From Firm-08 sp045541535 (GTDB lineage Bacteria; Bacillota; Clostridia; Oscillospirales; QAKW01), in assembly GCA_045541535.1 (NCBI GenBank), contig JAZQJG010000095.1, forward strand, positions 1-64,000: a stretch of DNA of 64,000 nucleotides, given 5' to 3'. The notes beneath the pieces are model-generated. The model saw only the letters and a list, made by a program, of their open reading frames with translations. It made no database searches and had not been told where the DNA came from. Below are positions 7,877 through 15,958 of the stretch, piece by piece. How positions within the stretch are numbered: the stretch's first letter is position 1; every line of letters starts with the position of its first letter. Both the position numbers and the translations under genes were made by a program.

Positions 7877-9496
7877 ATGTATACCAAAGAACAGTTGGAG
7901 TCTATTAAAAAAGTAGAAGCAACACGTGCCCAGCGTCTGGAACAGATTCTGGCCGGCAATCATCCCAGACGGATGACTGCCGATGAAAAGGATCAGGTTT
8001 TGCGCGAAAACCATCCTGACTATATCACCTCCCAGTTTGCAGAGCTGCAGATCGGTCCCAACAAGGGGGAAAAGGTGCCCCTGGAGTTGGCCGAGACTCT
8101 GCAGGCCAATCCCCGCATCAACCCCGAGGACGTTGATCTGTCCAAAATCGATTATGACGTGGACGTTTTGGTTATCGGTGGCGGCGGCGCCGGCTCTGCG
8201 GCGGCGATCATGGCCCACGAAAACGGCGCCAACGTAATGATCGTTACCAAGTTGCGCCACGGCGATGCCAACACCATGATGGCCGAGGGCGGTATTCAGG
8301 CGGCTGACAAGCCCAATGACAGCCCTGCCCAGCATTATCTTGACGTTATGGGCGGCGGTCACTTTAAAAACGTGCCCGAGCTGGTTTACAAGCTGGTAAA
8401 CGATGCTCCCGTTTGTATCAAGTGGCTCAACGACTTGGGCGTTATGTTTGACAAAGAGGCCGACGGTACCATGGTGACCACCCACGGCGGCGGTACCTCC
8501 AGAAAGCGTATGCACGCCTGTAAGGACTATTCCGGCGCCGAGATCATGCGTGTTTTGCGTGACGAGGTGCAAAACCGTGAGATTCCCGTGGTGGATTTCA
8601 CCTCTGCCATTGAAATCATCAAGGACGAAAACGGCAAGGCTGCCGGCGCCGTTTTGATGAATATGGAAACCAAAGAGCTTTTGGTGGCCCGTGCCAAAAC
8701 CGTGATCATCGCCACCGGTGGTGCAGGTCGTATGCACTATCAGGGATTCCCCACTTCCAACCACTATGGTGCAACCGCTGACGGTCTGGTAATGGCCTAC
8801 CGTGCCGGCGCGCCCTTGCTGTACGCTTATACTTTGCAGTATCATCCCACCGGCGCCGCTTATCCTTCCCAGATCTTTGGCGCGCTGGTTACCGAAAAGG
8901 TTCGTTCCGTCGGCGCTCAGCTCATTAACGCCGACGGTGAGGCCTTTATGTATCCCCTGGAGACCCGTGACGTTTGCGCCTCTACGGTTATCAGAGAGTG
9001 CCGCAAGGGTAAGGGCGTGGACACCTTTAACGGCGGTCAGGGCATCTGGCTGGACTCCCCGATGATCGAAATGCTTCACGGTGAGGGCACCATCGAAAAG
9101 AGAATTCCCCCTATGATGCGTATGTATCTGAAATACGGTATTGATATGCGTAAGCAGCCCATTTTGATCTATCCCACCCTGCACTATCAAAACGGTGGTA
9201 TCAAGATTGGCGAAAACGGTATGTCCGACGTTGAAAATCTTTTCGTTGCCGGTGAGGCCGTTGGTGGCATCCACGGCGAAAACCGCCTGATGGGTAACTC
9301 TTTGCTGGATATTATCGTATTCGGCAGAAATGCAGGTGTCAACGCCGCCGCCATTGCAAAGAACACCGAGGCCAGCGACAAGCTGACGCTCGCTCACGTT
9401 GACAGCTTTAAGAAGGAAATGGCAGAGGCCGGTATCAAGACCGACAAGGTATCTCCCAAGCTGATTCCCAATTATACCAAACAAAAAGATTTTTAA
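7877..9496 (+). CDS. frdA: Fumarate reductase flavoprotein subunit (FrdA/TfrA-like)
   Basis: Catalytic FAD subunit, fumarate + 2e- + 2H+ -> succinate. 539 residues. FAD motif VIGGGGAGSAAA starts near 99; family landmarks MAEGGIQAA, HGGGTSRKRMHACKD, LQYHPTG, ETRDVCASTVIRE (candidate proton-donor Arg), LHYQNGGI and GENRLMGNSLLDIIVFGR are all present, matching FrdA/SdhA rather than L-aspartate oxidase. Two oddities: about 93 residues precede the Rossmann motif (normally about 10), and the long C-terminal helical domain is nearly absent. RBS AAGGAGG. Whether the in vivo direction is fumarate reduction is inferred from fumC and the exporter-like neighbour. Confidence 0.87.
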   Translation: MYTKEQLESIKKVEATRAQRLEQILAGNHPRRMTADEKDQVLRENHPDYITSQFAELQIGPNKGEKVPLELAETLQANPRINPEDVDLSKIDYDVDVLVIGGGGAGSAAAIMAHENGANVMIVTKLRHGDANTMMAEGGIQAADKPNDSPAQHYLDVMGGGHFKNVPELVYKLVNDAPVCIKWLNDLGVMFDKEADGTMVTTHGGGTSRKRMHACKDYSGAEIMRVLRDEVQNREIPVVDFTSAIEIIKDENGKAAGAVLMNMETKELLVARAKTVIIATGGAGRMHYQGFPTSNHYGATADGLVMAYRAGAPLLYAYTLQYHPTGAAYPSQIFGALVTEKVRSVGAQLINADGEAFMYPLETRDVCASTVIRECRKGKGVDTFNGGQGIWLDSPMIEMLHGEGTIEKRIPPMMRMYLKYGIDMRKQPILIYPTLHYQNGGIKIGENGMSDVENLFVAGEAVGGIHGENRLMGNSLLDIIVFGRNAGVNAAAIAKNTEASDKLTLAHVDSFKKEMAEAGIKTDKVSPKLIPNYTKQKDF

Positions 9497-9508
9497 GGTA
9501 AGGTAAAC

Positions 9509-9530
9509 GGGGCGGAAGCATTTCCGCCCC
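9509..9530 (+). terminator. GC-rich hairpin between frdA and the carrier gene
   Basis: GGGGCGGAA (9509-9517) pairs with TTCCGCCCC (9522-9530) around GCAT. No T-run follows, so it may dampen or stabilise the transcript rather than stop it; the carrier gene begins 27 nt later. Confidence 0.45.
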
Positions 9531-9556
9531 CTCACTATGAAAGAAGGTTAATAACA

Positions 9557-10819
9557 ATGACTTTATTCGGTGGGGTAATTCCCGTTACGGGAATCTCCTT
9601 TTTGCTGATGTGCATTTTTGCCATTCTGTTTGTTGGATATGCGCTGGGTCGTATCACCATCAAGGGTGTTTCTTTGGGAGATGCCGGTGTGTTTATCATT
9701 GCTTTGTTGTTCGGCGCCTTGTTCTTTGAGCCGCTGAATGCTCAACTGGTGGTCAAAAGCGGGGAGACCAGCGTACATTATATGGATCAGGCGTTGTCCA
9801 TTGTGGAAAGCCTGGGTCTGATTTTGTTCGTGACCTCCGTTGGCTTTATTGCCGGCCCTAAGTTTTTCGGCAACTTTAAAAAGAATTTTAAATCCTACGT
9901 GCTGCTGGGTCTGGTGATCATTATCGCCGGCGGTCTTGGCGCCGCGGCCTGTATCGGTTTGGGCGAGGTGTTCGGTTACGGTGCTTCCATCACCGAGCAG
10001 GACGGTTTCGTGGCCATGATCGTGGGTCTGTTGTCCGGCTCGCTGACCTCCACCCCTGCCTTTGCGGCGGCCAAGGATACCGTTGCGGCAGAGTTTGTGG
10101 ATCTGGTGAGCGTGGGTCACGGCATTGCCTATATCTTCGGCGTGATCGGTGTGGTGCTCTTCGTACAGTTGGTGCCCAAAATGATGAAGGCGGATATGGA
10201 TGCCGAGCGTGAAAAACTGGTCATCAAGGGCGAAGAAAACAAGGTGAAAAAGGTCGTTAAGCTGTTGCATCTGGACCATATGGGTATTGCCGCTTTTTCG
10301 TTGGCGGCCATCCTCGGTACCGTGGTGGGCAAGATCAAGATCCCGCTGAGCGCAGAGGGTCTGGACGGTACCTGCTTTTCCCTGACCACCACCGGCGGTT
10401 GTTTGCTGGTGGCGCTGATCATCGGTCATTTTGGCCGCTTCGGCAGAGTGAATATGATGCCTGAGCAGTCCACCCTCAAGCTCTTCCGTGAGTTGGGTCT
10501 GGTGCTCTTTCTGGTGGGCGCCGGTATCCCCGGTGGCGCAGAGTTTGTGGCAAACTTTGACCCGATGTACTTTGTGTACGGTATCATTATGACCATCGTT
10601 CCCATGATCATTGGTTTCATCTTTGCAAAATACGTGCTCAAGCTGAGTTTGCTCAACAATCTGGGTTCCATCACCGGCGGTATGACTTCCACCCCGGCGT
10701 TGGGTACTTTGATCAACGTGGCCAAAACCGAGGACGTGGCGGCGGCCTATGCCTCCACTTATCCCGTGGCGCTGATCGTCGTGGTACTGGTTTCCCAGTT
10801 TTTAATTATGATTTTCTAA
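9557..10819 (+). CDS. AAEx-family (aspartate:alanine exchanger-type) membrane carrier
   Basis: 420 residues, hydrophobic throughout, about ten to twelve membrane segments arranged as two related halves. Each half carries the diagnostic re-entrant motif: GSLTSTPAFAAA (about 156-167) and GGMTSTPALGTL (about 374-385). No TrkA-C domains between the halves, so it is the short form of the family. AspT exchanges aspartate and alanine, and SucE of Corynebacterium exports succinate; placement directly after fumarase/fumarate-reductase genes favours a C4-dicarboxylate, probably succinate export. Substrate is inference. Followed by a strong terminator, so it closes the transcription unit. Confidence 0.82.
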   Translation: MTLFGGVIPVTGISFLLMCIFAILFVGYALGRITIKGVSLGDAGVFIIALLFGALFFEPLNAQLVVKSGETSVHYMDQALSIVESLGLILFVTSVGFIAGPKFFGNFKKNFKSYVLLGLVIIIAGGLGAAACIGLGEVFGYGASITEQDGFVAMIVGLLSGSLTSTPAFAAAKDTVAAEFVDLVSVGHGIAYIFGVIGVVLFVQLVPKMMKADMDAEREKLVIKGEENKVKKVVKLLHLDHMGIAAFSLAAILGTVVGKIKIPLSAEGLDGTCFSLTTTGGCLLVALIIGHFGRFGRVNMMPEQSTLKLFRELGLVLFLVGAGIPGGAEFVANFDPMYFVYGIIMTIVPMIIGFIFAKYVLKLSLLNNLGSITGGMTSTPALGTLINVAKTEDVAAAYASTYPVALIVVVLVSQFLIMIF

Positions 10820-10832
10820 GCTGAATATTTTG

Positions 10833-10868
10833 AAATCGCCGTGCAAGGCTTTGCACGGCGATTTTTTT
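10833..10868 (+). terminator. Intrinsic terminator
   Basis: A 14-bp perfect stem (10833-10846 with 10851-10864), 4-nt loop, then a T-run to 10868. Ends the fumC/hdr/frd/carrier region. Confidence 0.9.
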
Positions 10869-10886
10869 GTGCAAAAAAGGGGAATG

Positions 10887-10920
10887 AAATACCGAATTCA
10901 GAATTCTGAATTCGGTATTT
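10887..10920. repeat. 34-bp perfect palindrome
   Basis: Bases 10887-10903 are the exact reverse complement of 10904-10920, with three nested GAATTC sites; TTTTTT follows. It lies just after a complete terminator, so it is not needed for that purpose. It could be a bidirectional hairpin, a protein-binding palindrome or a remnant of mobile DNA. Confidence 0.8.
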
Positions 10921-11001
10921 TTTGGTTTTTGGCGCGATTGCGGTGGCGTCCACCCGGGTTGTTTGTGCTGTGTTGGGCGCCTTTGAGAGCTGACGGGAGT
11001 T

Positions 11002-11036
11002 GCAAAAGCGCCGAGTATGCCTGCCGGTGCTACCGG
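11002..11036. repeat. 35-bp direct repeat, copy 1
   Basis: Matches 11139-11173 at 33 of 35 positions (differences at the 13th and 24th base). Both copies contain GTATGCCTG and GGTGCTACCGG. The surrounding 10,924-11,212 stretch has no credible gene on either strand; it is purine-rich upstream of the phage cassette. Confidence 0.75.
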
Positions 11037-11138
11037 TGGGGGAAAGTGGTGAAAAAGGAGCGTTTTGTGGCGGAAATTTCCTGAAAACTGGGTAAAAGGG
11101 CGGGAGAATGGAGAAGAAGGGCGGTGGAATGGGGAGGC

Positions 11139-11173
11139 GCAAAAGCGCCGGGTATGCCTGCTGGTGCTACCGG
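11139..11173. repeat. 35-bp direct repeat, copy 2
   Basis: Second copy of the repeat at 11002-11036, 137 bp downstream and about 90 bp before the first phage gene. It could be an attachment-site remnant, regulator-binding repeats or chance duplication. Confidence 0.75.
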
Positions 11174-11212
11174 CAAACGTCCCGAAAGTGTCCCACATTG
11201 GGGGAAGAGGTG

Positions 11213-11221
11213 TGGTAAAAT
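11213..11221 (+). promoter_or_regulatory. Extended -10 promoter candidate for the phage cassette
   Basis: TGGTAAAAT fits the extended -10 form TGnTATAAT. No good -35 box is seen. It lies 45 bp before the first cassette gene and is the only promoter-like site found for the 10.5-kb run. Confidence 0.4.
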
Positions 11222-11265
11222 AGAATCACGATACGAAACGACTTGCGTATTTTGGAGGTGAGCAA

Positions 11266-11496
11266 ATGGCGAAAAAGCTGAAGACGTTGTTTCGGCAGAC
11301 CTTGGAGGAAGAGGTGAGTGTGGCGGAGGGGCAGAGAATGACCCGACGGGATGCCATCGTGCTGGCGGTGATTGAGAAAGCGATGAAGGGAGATCTGCCG
11401 TCGGTAAACTTTATTCAGGCGTTGACGGAAAAGAAGGAAGACAAGCGGCAAAAGGTGGGTGAAGAAGTAATTCACGTGCGAGTGATAAAGGAGTGA
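11266..11496 (+). CDS. Putative small terminase-like phage protein
   Basis: 76 residues, charged. The middle segment MTRRDAIVLAVIEKAMKGDL resembles short DUF5681-type proteins that precede large terminase genes. Its position immediately before the large terminase (6-nt gap) supports a DNA-recognition role. RBS GGAGGTG. Too short for a firm call. Confidence 0.55.
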   Translation: MAKKLKTLFRQTLEEEVSVAEGQRMTRRDAIVLAVIEKAMKGDLPSVNFIQALTEKKEDKRQKVGEEVIHVRVIKE

Positions 11497-11502
11497 GGTC
11501 CG

Positions 11503-12864
11503 ATGGAGCTGGAGCTGACGCCCCGTCAGTGGGCGTTTGTAAACGCAAAGGCGGATGAGGTGCTGTTCGGCGGGGCGGCAGGCGGGGGCAAAAGCTATGG
11601 TCAGTTGGCCGATGCGTTGCTTTTTGCGCTGCAATATCCCGGCAGCAGGCAGTTGTTGCTCCGCAGGACCTATCCCGAACTGGAAAAAAGCCTGGTCAGG
11701 GGGATGCTGGAGTTGTACCCGAGAAATTTGTTCAGTTATAAGAAAAGCGAGCATACGGGGAAATTTTGCAACGGCAGTATCATCGACCTGGGATATTGCG
11801 ACCACGAAAACGACGTGTACAAGTATCAATCGGCGGAATACGACGTGATCCGCTTTGACGAGCTGACCCACTTTACCGAGCAGATGTACGTGTATCTGAT
11901 CTCCCGTTTGCGCGGGGCCAACGGTTATCCCAAGCAGGTAAAATCCTCCACCAATCCCGGTGGCTTGGGTCACGGATGGGTCAAGGCACGGTTTGTGGAC
12001 ATCGGCGAGCCTGACAAGGAATACGCCTTTACGGCCGGAAGCCGCATTTTTTTGCCTGCGGGCGTGCGGGATAACCGATTTTTGATGACCAAGGATCCCG
12101 ATTACGTGCGACGGTTGGAAAATTTGTCCGAGCAGGACAAGCGGGCGTTGTTGTACGGGGATTGGGATTTGTTTGAGGGGCAGTTTTTTGATCTCTGGCG
12201 GCGGGAGCAACACGTGATCAGCCCCTTTCCCGTGGAGGAAAGCTGGCGGAAATATTTCGTGATGGACTATGGGCTGGATATGCTGGCGGCTTATCTGGTG
12301 GCGGTGGATGAGAGGGGCGATGCCTACGTTTATAAAGAGTTGTACGAGGGCAAGGACAACGGTGGCGCCGGACATATCGTGTCCTCGGCGGCAGAGAGGA
12401 TCAAGGAATTTACCCGTGGTGAGCGGATCCATTGTTATCTGGCGCCGCCTGATCTGTGGAGCCGACAGAAGGACAGCGGGAAGAGCATGGCGACCCTGTT
12501 TGGAGAGGCGGGGGTGCGGCTGACCAAGGCGCCCAACGCCAGAGTGCCCGGCTGGATGCAACTGAAGGAATGGTTGCGGCCGGTATTGCGGGAGGAGGGG
12601 CAGGTGCGGCCGCGGCTCAGGATCTTTTCCACCTGTGTAAATCTGATCCGCACCCTGCCTGCGCTGTTGTGCGATCCCAAGGATCCGGGAGATTGTATGC
12701 GGGTGCCCCACGAATTGACCCACGGACCGGATGCCCTGCGGTATTTTGCGGCCAGTTCTCCCAAGCGCCCGGCGGGAGAGCGGCGGGCGCCTGTCTATAA
12801 TTTTGCCTGTGAGCGGCCCAAAAGCGGTGGCGTGGGGCCGGGAGAGCGGGTACGGGTGATATAA
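11503..12864 (+). CDS. terL: Phage terminase large subunit
   Basis: DNA-packaging motor: ATPase that translocates DNA into the prohead plus a nuclease that cuts it. 453 residues. Walker A-like GGAAGGGKS at 23-31, LLRRTYPELEKS after it, Walker B YDVIRFDEL near 115, coupling motif STNPGG, and a C-terminal RNase H-like nuclease region beginning at VMDYGLDML with a late HGPDALRYF segment. Complete and undisrupted. Terminase_6/GpA-like families are the closest matches. Confidence 0.92.
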   Translation: MELELTPRQWAFVNAKADEVLFGGAAGGGKSYGQLADALLFALQYPGSRQLLLRRTYPELEKSLVRGMLELYPRNLFSYKKSEHTGKFCNGSIIDLGYCDHENDVYKYQSAEYDVIRFDELTHFTEQMYVYLISRLRGANGYPKQVKSSTNPGGLGHGWVKARFVDIGEPDKEYAFTAGSRIFLPAGVRDNRFLMTKDPDYVRRLENLSEQDKRALLYGDWDLFEGQFFDLWRREQHVISPFPVEESWRKYFVMDYGLDMLAAYLVAVDERGDAYVYKELYEGKDNGGAGHIVSSAAERIKEFTRGERIHCYLAPPDLWSRQKDSGKSMATLFGEAGVRLTKAPNARVPGWMQLKEWLRPVLREEGQVRPRLRIFSTCVNLIRTLPALLCDPKDPGDCMRVPHELTHGPDALRYFAASSPKRPAGERRAPVYNFACERPKSGGVGPGERVRVI

Positions 12865-12885
12865 AAATAAGAAAGGAGAAAAGGA

Positions 12886-13086
12886 ATGAACGTTTTATGT
12901 CTGATATCCGGCGTGGTGCTGGGTGTGGTGATCTACCGTCTGGGACGGTGGGAGGGGGAGAAGGGAAAAGTCCTGTTTCCCCTTCGTCACCCTAAGAGAA
13001 GAGAAACGGCGGATACGGGGCTGTTGCGACAGATCGAACGCTATGACGGAAAAGGTGAGAAAGGAAGAGAAGGATGGACAAGGTGA
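12886..13086 (+). CDS. Small single-pass membrane protein in phage cassette
   Basis: 66 residues. One N-terminal hydrophobic segment (about 3-18: LCLISGVVLGVVIY) followed by a basic tail. Ribosome site AAAGGAGAAAAGG precedes it; it overlaps the portal gene by 13 nt. No family recognised. Confidence 0.55.
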   Translation: MNVLCLISGVVLGVVIYRLGRWEGEKGKVLFPLRHPKRRETADTGLLRQIERYDGKGEKGREGWTR

Positions 13087-14570
13087 CGAAGATCTGGGCC
13101 CGATACGAGGGGGCGTTGCGTCGGCAGGAACAGTTGGGTCTGCGGGCGGATACCGATAGAGCCTGGCATTTTTACGAGGGGGACCAATGGTATGGATTGG
13201 AATCGGCAGAGCAGTTACCGGTGTACAATTTTATTGCCCCCACGGTGAAATATAAAGTGGCCAACATTGCCATGAATCATATGCAGATCTATTTTTCTCC
13301 CTTACATACCGGTGCCAGAGAAAAACAGTTGGCCGCAAGGCTGAATGCGCTGGCCGCAAGTTGGTGGGAGCAACAGGGGATGGACGGCATTTGCTGGCAG
13401 ATGCTACGGGAAAGCGCCGTGGCGGGAGAAAGCTATCTTTACGTTTACAACGAAAAGGGCGATTGTCAGGTGCTGGACAACGTGAACGTTTTTCTGGGAG
13501 ATGACACCCAGAGAGATCTGCAAAAGCAACCGTATATTATTTTATACGAGCGGCGTCCGGTGGAGCAGGTGCGCAGTCTGGCGCAGGCTGTGGGCGTGGA
13601 TGCGGAATCGGTGGCCAAAATCGTAAGCGATGCCGAGGAGCGGCAACCGGTGGGAACGGTGACGGGTGATATGACGGACGACGGCAAATGCAGTTGTCTG
13701 CTGTTTATGAAAAAGGAAAAAGAGGGCATCCGATTCGTGCGGTGCACCAAGTACGTGCAGTTGGGCGAGGAGCAGATGATCACGGGGCTGGAGCGGTATC
13801 CCTTGATTCAGCTGGTGACGGCGCCCCGCAAGGGCTCGGCTCACGGTAGGGGTGAGGTATTACCCCTGATCCAGAATCAGATTGAGGTCAACCGCAATCT
13901 GGCCAGACGGATCATTAACGCCAAGATGACCGCCTATTCCCGCCTGGTGTATGCCACCGACAAGATCGACAATCCCGAAGCTCTGGGAGAGGTGGGCAGT
14001 GCCATTGCCGTCAACGACAGCAGTATTGCCGACGTACAGGATGCGGTGGGATACGTGACACCTTCGCCCATGTCGGGGGATGCGAAAATTATCTGTGATG
14101 AAATGATTGCCACCACCCGTGAGCTGGCCGGCGCCGGCAACGCTCTGACCGGCAACATTGATCCCAACATGGCCAGTGGTGCCGCCATTATTGCGGTGCG
14201 GGATCAGGCCCAGTTGCCTCTCAATGAGAATCTGGCGGCATACCGGGTGTTTGTGGAAGAGGTGGCACGGGTGTGGCTGGCGCTGTGGATCTGTTATTTT
14301 CCCATAGTTTTCTGTGTAAACGAAGATAACTTTACAGCGTTGGAGCTCAAGGCTTTGCGGCCTTATATTCGGGTGGATGCCACCTCCGGCACCCCCTTTT
14401 CCAAATATGCCAGAGAGCAGAGCTTGGAAAAGCTGTTGGAGGCGGGGCACATCACGCTGGAGGAGTTTACAACGGCGCTGGATGACGATTCCACCATCCC
14501 CAAGGCCCAACTGTTGGCCTTGCTCAGGCAACGAAAGGAGAAGATGAATGAAACCATTGAACAAAACTGA
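13074..14570 (+). CDS. Phage portal protein (P22-type)
   Basis: Forms the dodecameric ring at the capsid vertex through which DNA passes. 498 residues. Seen: N-terminal RAWHFYEGDQWY and VYNFIAPTVKYKVANIAMN, a GESYLYVYNE core strand, and the downstream NQIEVNRNLARRIINAKM and EMIATTRELAGAGNAL segments typical of P22-like portals. Shorter than P22 gp1 (725) but in the range of small Gram-positive podovirus portals. Ends inside the next gene. Confidence 0.85.
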   Translation: MDKVTKIWARYEGALRRQEQLGLRADTDRAWHFYEGDQWYGLESAEQLPVYNFIAPTVKYKVANIAMNHMQIYFSPLHTGAREKQLAARLNALAASWWEQQGMDGICWQMLRESAVAGESYLYVYNEKGDCQVLDNVNVFLGDDTQRDLQKQPYIILYERRPVEQVRSLAQAVGVDAESVAKIVSDAEERQPVGTVTGDMTDDGKCSCLLFMKKEKEGIRFVRCTKYVQLGEEQMITGLERYPLIQLVTAPRKGSAHGRGEVLPLIQNQIEVNRNLARRIINAKMTAYSRLVYATDKIDNPEALGEVGSAIAVNDSSIADVQDAVGYVTPSPMSGDAKIICDEMIATTRELAGAGNALTGNIDPNMASGAAIIAVRDQAQLPLNENLAAYRVFVEEVARVWLALWICYFPIVFCVNEDNFTALELKALRPYIRVDATSGTPFSKYAREQSLEKLLEAGHITLEEFTTALDDDSTIPKAQLLALLRQRKEKMNETIEQN

Positions 14571-15030
14571 TTTTTCCTGGCACGCCGATCAGCCGGACGT
14601 GCCGAATATGAGTGCGGCGGGAATGAAGGCGTTTTTGGATGCACCCATTGAAAGGCTGATGGAAAAGGTCAACGAGATCATCGGCGGGGAGGATGAGCAA
14701 AGTCTGGCCCGTTTGTCTGCCGCTTTAACGGAGGCGAAAACGGCGCTGGCAAATTTGGAAACGGTACTCCGAGAGGATCTTGCCTCTAAAGCCAATGTAA
14801 GCGACGTAAACGACGGACTGATGTATCTGGAATACAGGCTGCAGGAAGAAAACCTTCTGCCGCTGACGGCATCGGTGGACGAGCTTCGTTTGGCACGGGA
14901 GGATCATGCCCGTGAAATCAGCGAGCTTTCTGCCAATAAACAAAATCGCTTGACCGCCGGCGAGGGGATCGCCATTGAAAACGGCGTGATTTCTCTGAGC
15001 GTGGCAAGTGCGGAAGGGGGTAGCTATTGA
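14548..15030 (+). CDS. Coiled-coil phage structural protein, probable fibre/baseplate component
   Basis: 160 residues. The N-terminal region DFSWHADQPDVPNMSAAGMKAFLDAP resembles proteins at the base of phage fibres; the middle (45-125) is heptad-rich; the end LTAGEGIAIENGVISLSV is a motif common in trimeric fibre proteins. It overlaps portal by 23 nt with AAAGGAG 7 nt before the ATG. Exact role unknown. Confidence 0.6.
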   Translation: MKPLNKTDFSWHADQPDVPNMSAAGMKAFLDAPIERLMEKVNEIIGGEDEQSLARLSAALTEAKTALANLETVLREDLASKANVSDVNDGLMYLEYRLQEENLLPLTASVDELRLAREDHAREISELSANKQNRLTAGEGIAIENGVISLSVASAEGGSY

Positions 15031-15785
15031 TGGGCAAGGTATTGACCGATACCGCCTCCCTGACGGCGGTGGCAGATGCCATCCGTGAAAAGAGCGGCGG
15101 GGAGGAAGCGCTGGTATTTCCCGAGGGCTTTGTGGCGGCAGTGGCCGGAATTGTCGGTGACGATTATGAGGTGGGATATACAAACGGGTATGCCGAATGC
15201 AATGCCATATTTAATCAGATAGCAAATTTTAGTGATGTGTTTTATGGGGCAACATTCCCCGAAGGTGCGGAATTAGAACTTGATATATCAAGATTGAAAA
15301 GTGGGTCTTTTGGAAACACATTTAGAGATAGCACGGGGCTGAAAAGTGTCAAACTGTATGGTAATAATACCGTGGCGTTATCTTTCGGTTGTACCTTTTG
15401 GGCGTGTAATAAGCTGGAGTTGGTTGATCTGTCCGAATGCAATTTGGTGTTGGGCTCACAGCAGTACAACGCTTTTTATGGGTGTAATGCTTTGAGGGAA
15501 ATCAAAGGTGTTTTGGATTTTACCGACGTCATCAGCACCAATAGTCCTTTTCCGGCTTGTTATGCTTTGGAAACGGTGACGTTTGCGCCGAACAGCATTT
15601 ATATTTCTTTGAATATGAATACATGTTATTCGTTGAGTGATGCGTCTATTCAATCCATCATTGACGGCTTGGCAGATCTTACCGATGGAACGGCACAGGT
15701 GCTGAGTCTGCATACCGACGTGAAGGCGAAATTGACGGAAGCACAGCTTGGGGCAATTACCGCAAAGAATTGGAGCGTGGCGTGA
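15030..15785 (+). CDS. Leucine-rich-repeat-like fibre or receptor-binding protein
   Basis: 251 residues. N-terminal phage-type segment (VLTDTASLTAVADAIREKSG, LVFPEGFVAAVAGI, YTNGYAECNAIF) followed by BspA-like leucine-rich repeats (LKSVKLYG, LELVDLSECN, LREIKGVLDF, LETVTFAPNS). Start is ATG at 15030, sharing its A with the previous stop. The repeat part is visibly more A+T-rich than all its neighbours, suggesting it was acquired separately. Host-recognition is inferred from place and fold type. Confidence 0.65.
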   Translation: MGKVLTDTASLTAVADAIREKSGGEEALVFPEGFVAAVAGIVGDDYEVGYTNGYAECNAIFNQIANFSDVFYGATFPEGAELELDISRLKSGSFGNTFRDSTGLKSVKLYGNNTVALSFGCTFWACNKLELVDLSECNLVLGSQQYNAFYGCNALREIKGVLDFTDVISTNSPFPACYALETVTFAPNSIYISLNMNTCYSLSDASIQSIIDGLADLTDGTAQVLSLHTDVKAKLTEAQLGAITAKNWSVA

Positions 15786-15958
15786 TGAGAAAGATCGTGG
15801 CAAAGGACGGTTGTTTTTGGACCAACGGGGTACAGATCAGCAGTGATAACGTGGTGTATCTCGGGGTAAAAGACAGCCCGGAGAACTGGCGGGAGATCAC
15901 CGCCGAGGAAAAGGCAGAGCGGGAGGAGCAGTATGAATTATCTGGTATATCCCTGTAA
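15785..15958 (+). CDS. Small phage protein of unknown function
   Basis: 57 residues; ATG overlaps the preceding stop (TGATG). Begins MRKIVAKDGCFWTNGVQ and ends in an acidic helix. It resembles short proteins found beside phage fibre genes but no family is recognised. The endolysin gene starts inside its 3' end. Confidence 0.5.
   Translation: MRKIVAKDGCFWTNGVQISSDNVVYLGVKDSPENWREITAEEKAEREEQYELSGISL

Noticed and set aside
7877..9496. L-aspartate oxidase (NadB)
   Set aside because: Sequence landmarks fit FrdA/SdhA, an FrdB-like partner is adjacent, and nadA/nadC are absent.
15030..15785. Diversity-generating retroelement target
   Set aside because: No reverse transcriptase, template repeat or variable C-terminal lectin domain is visible.
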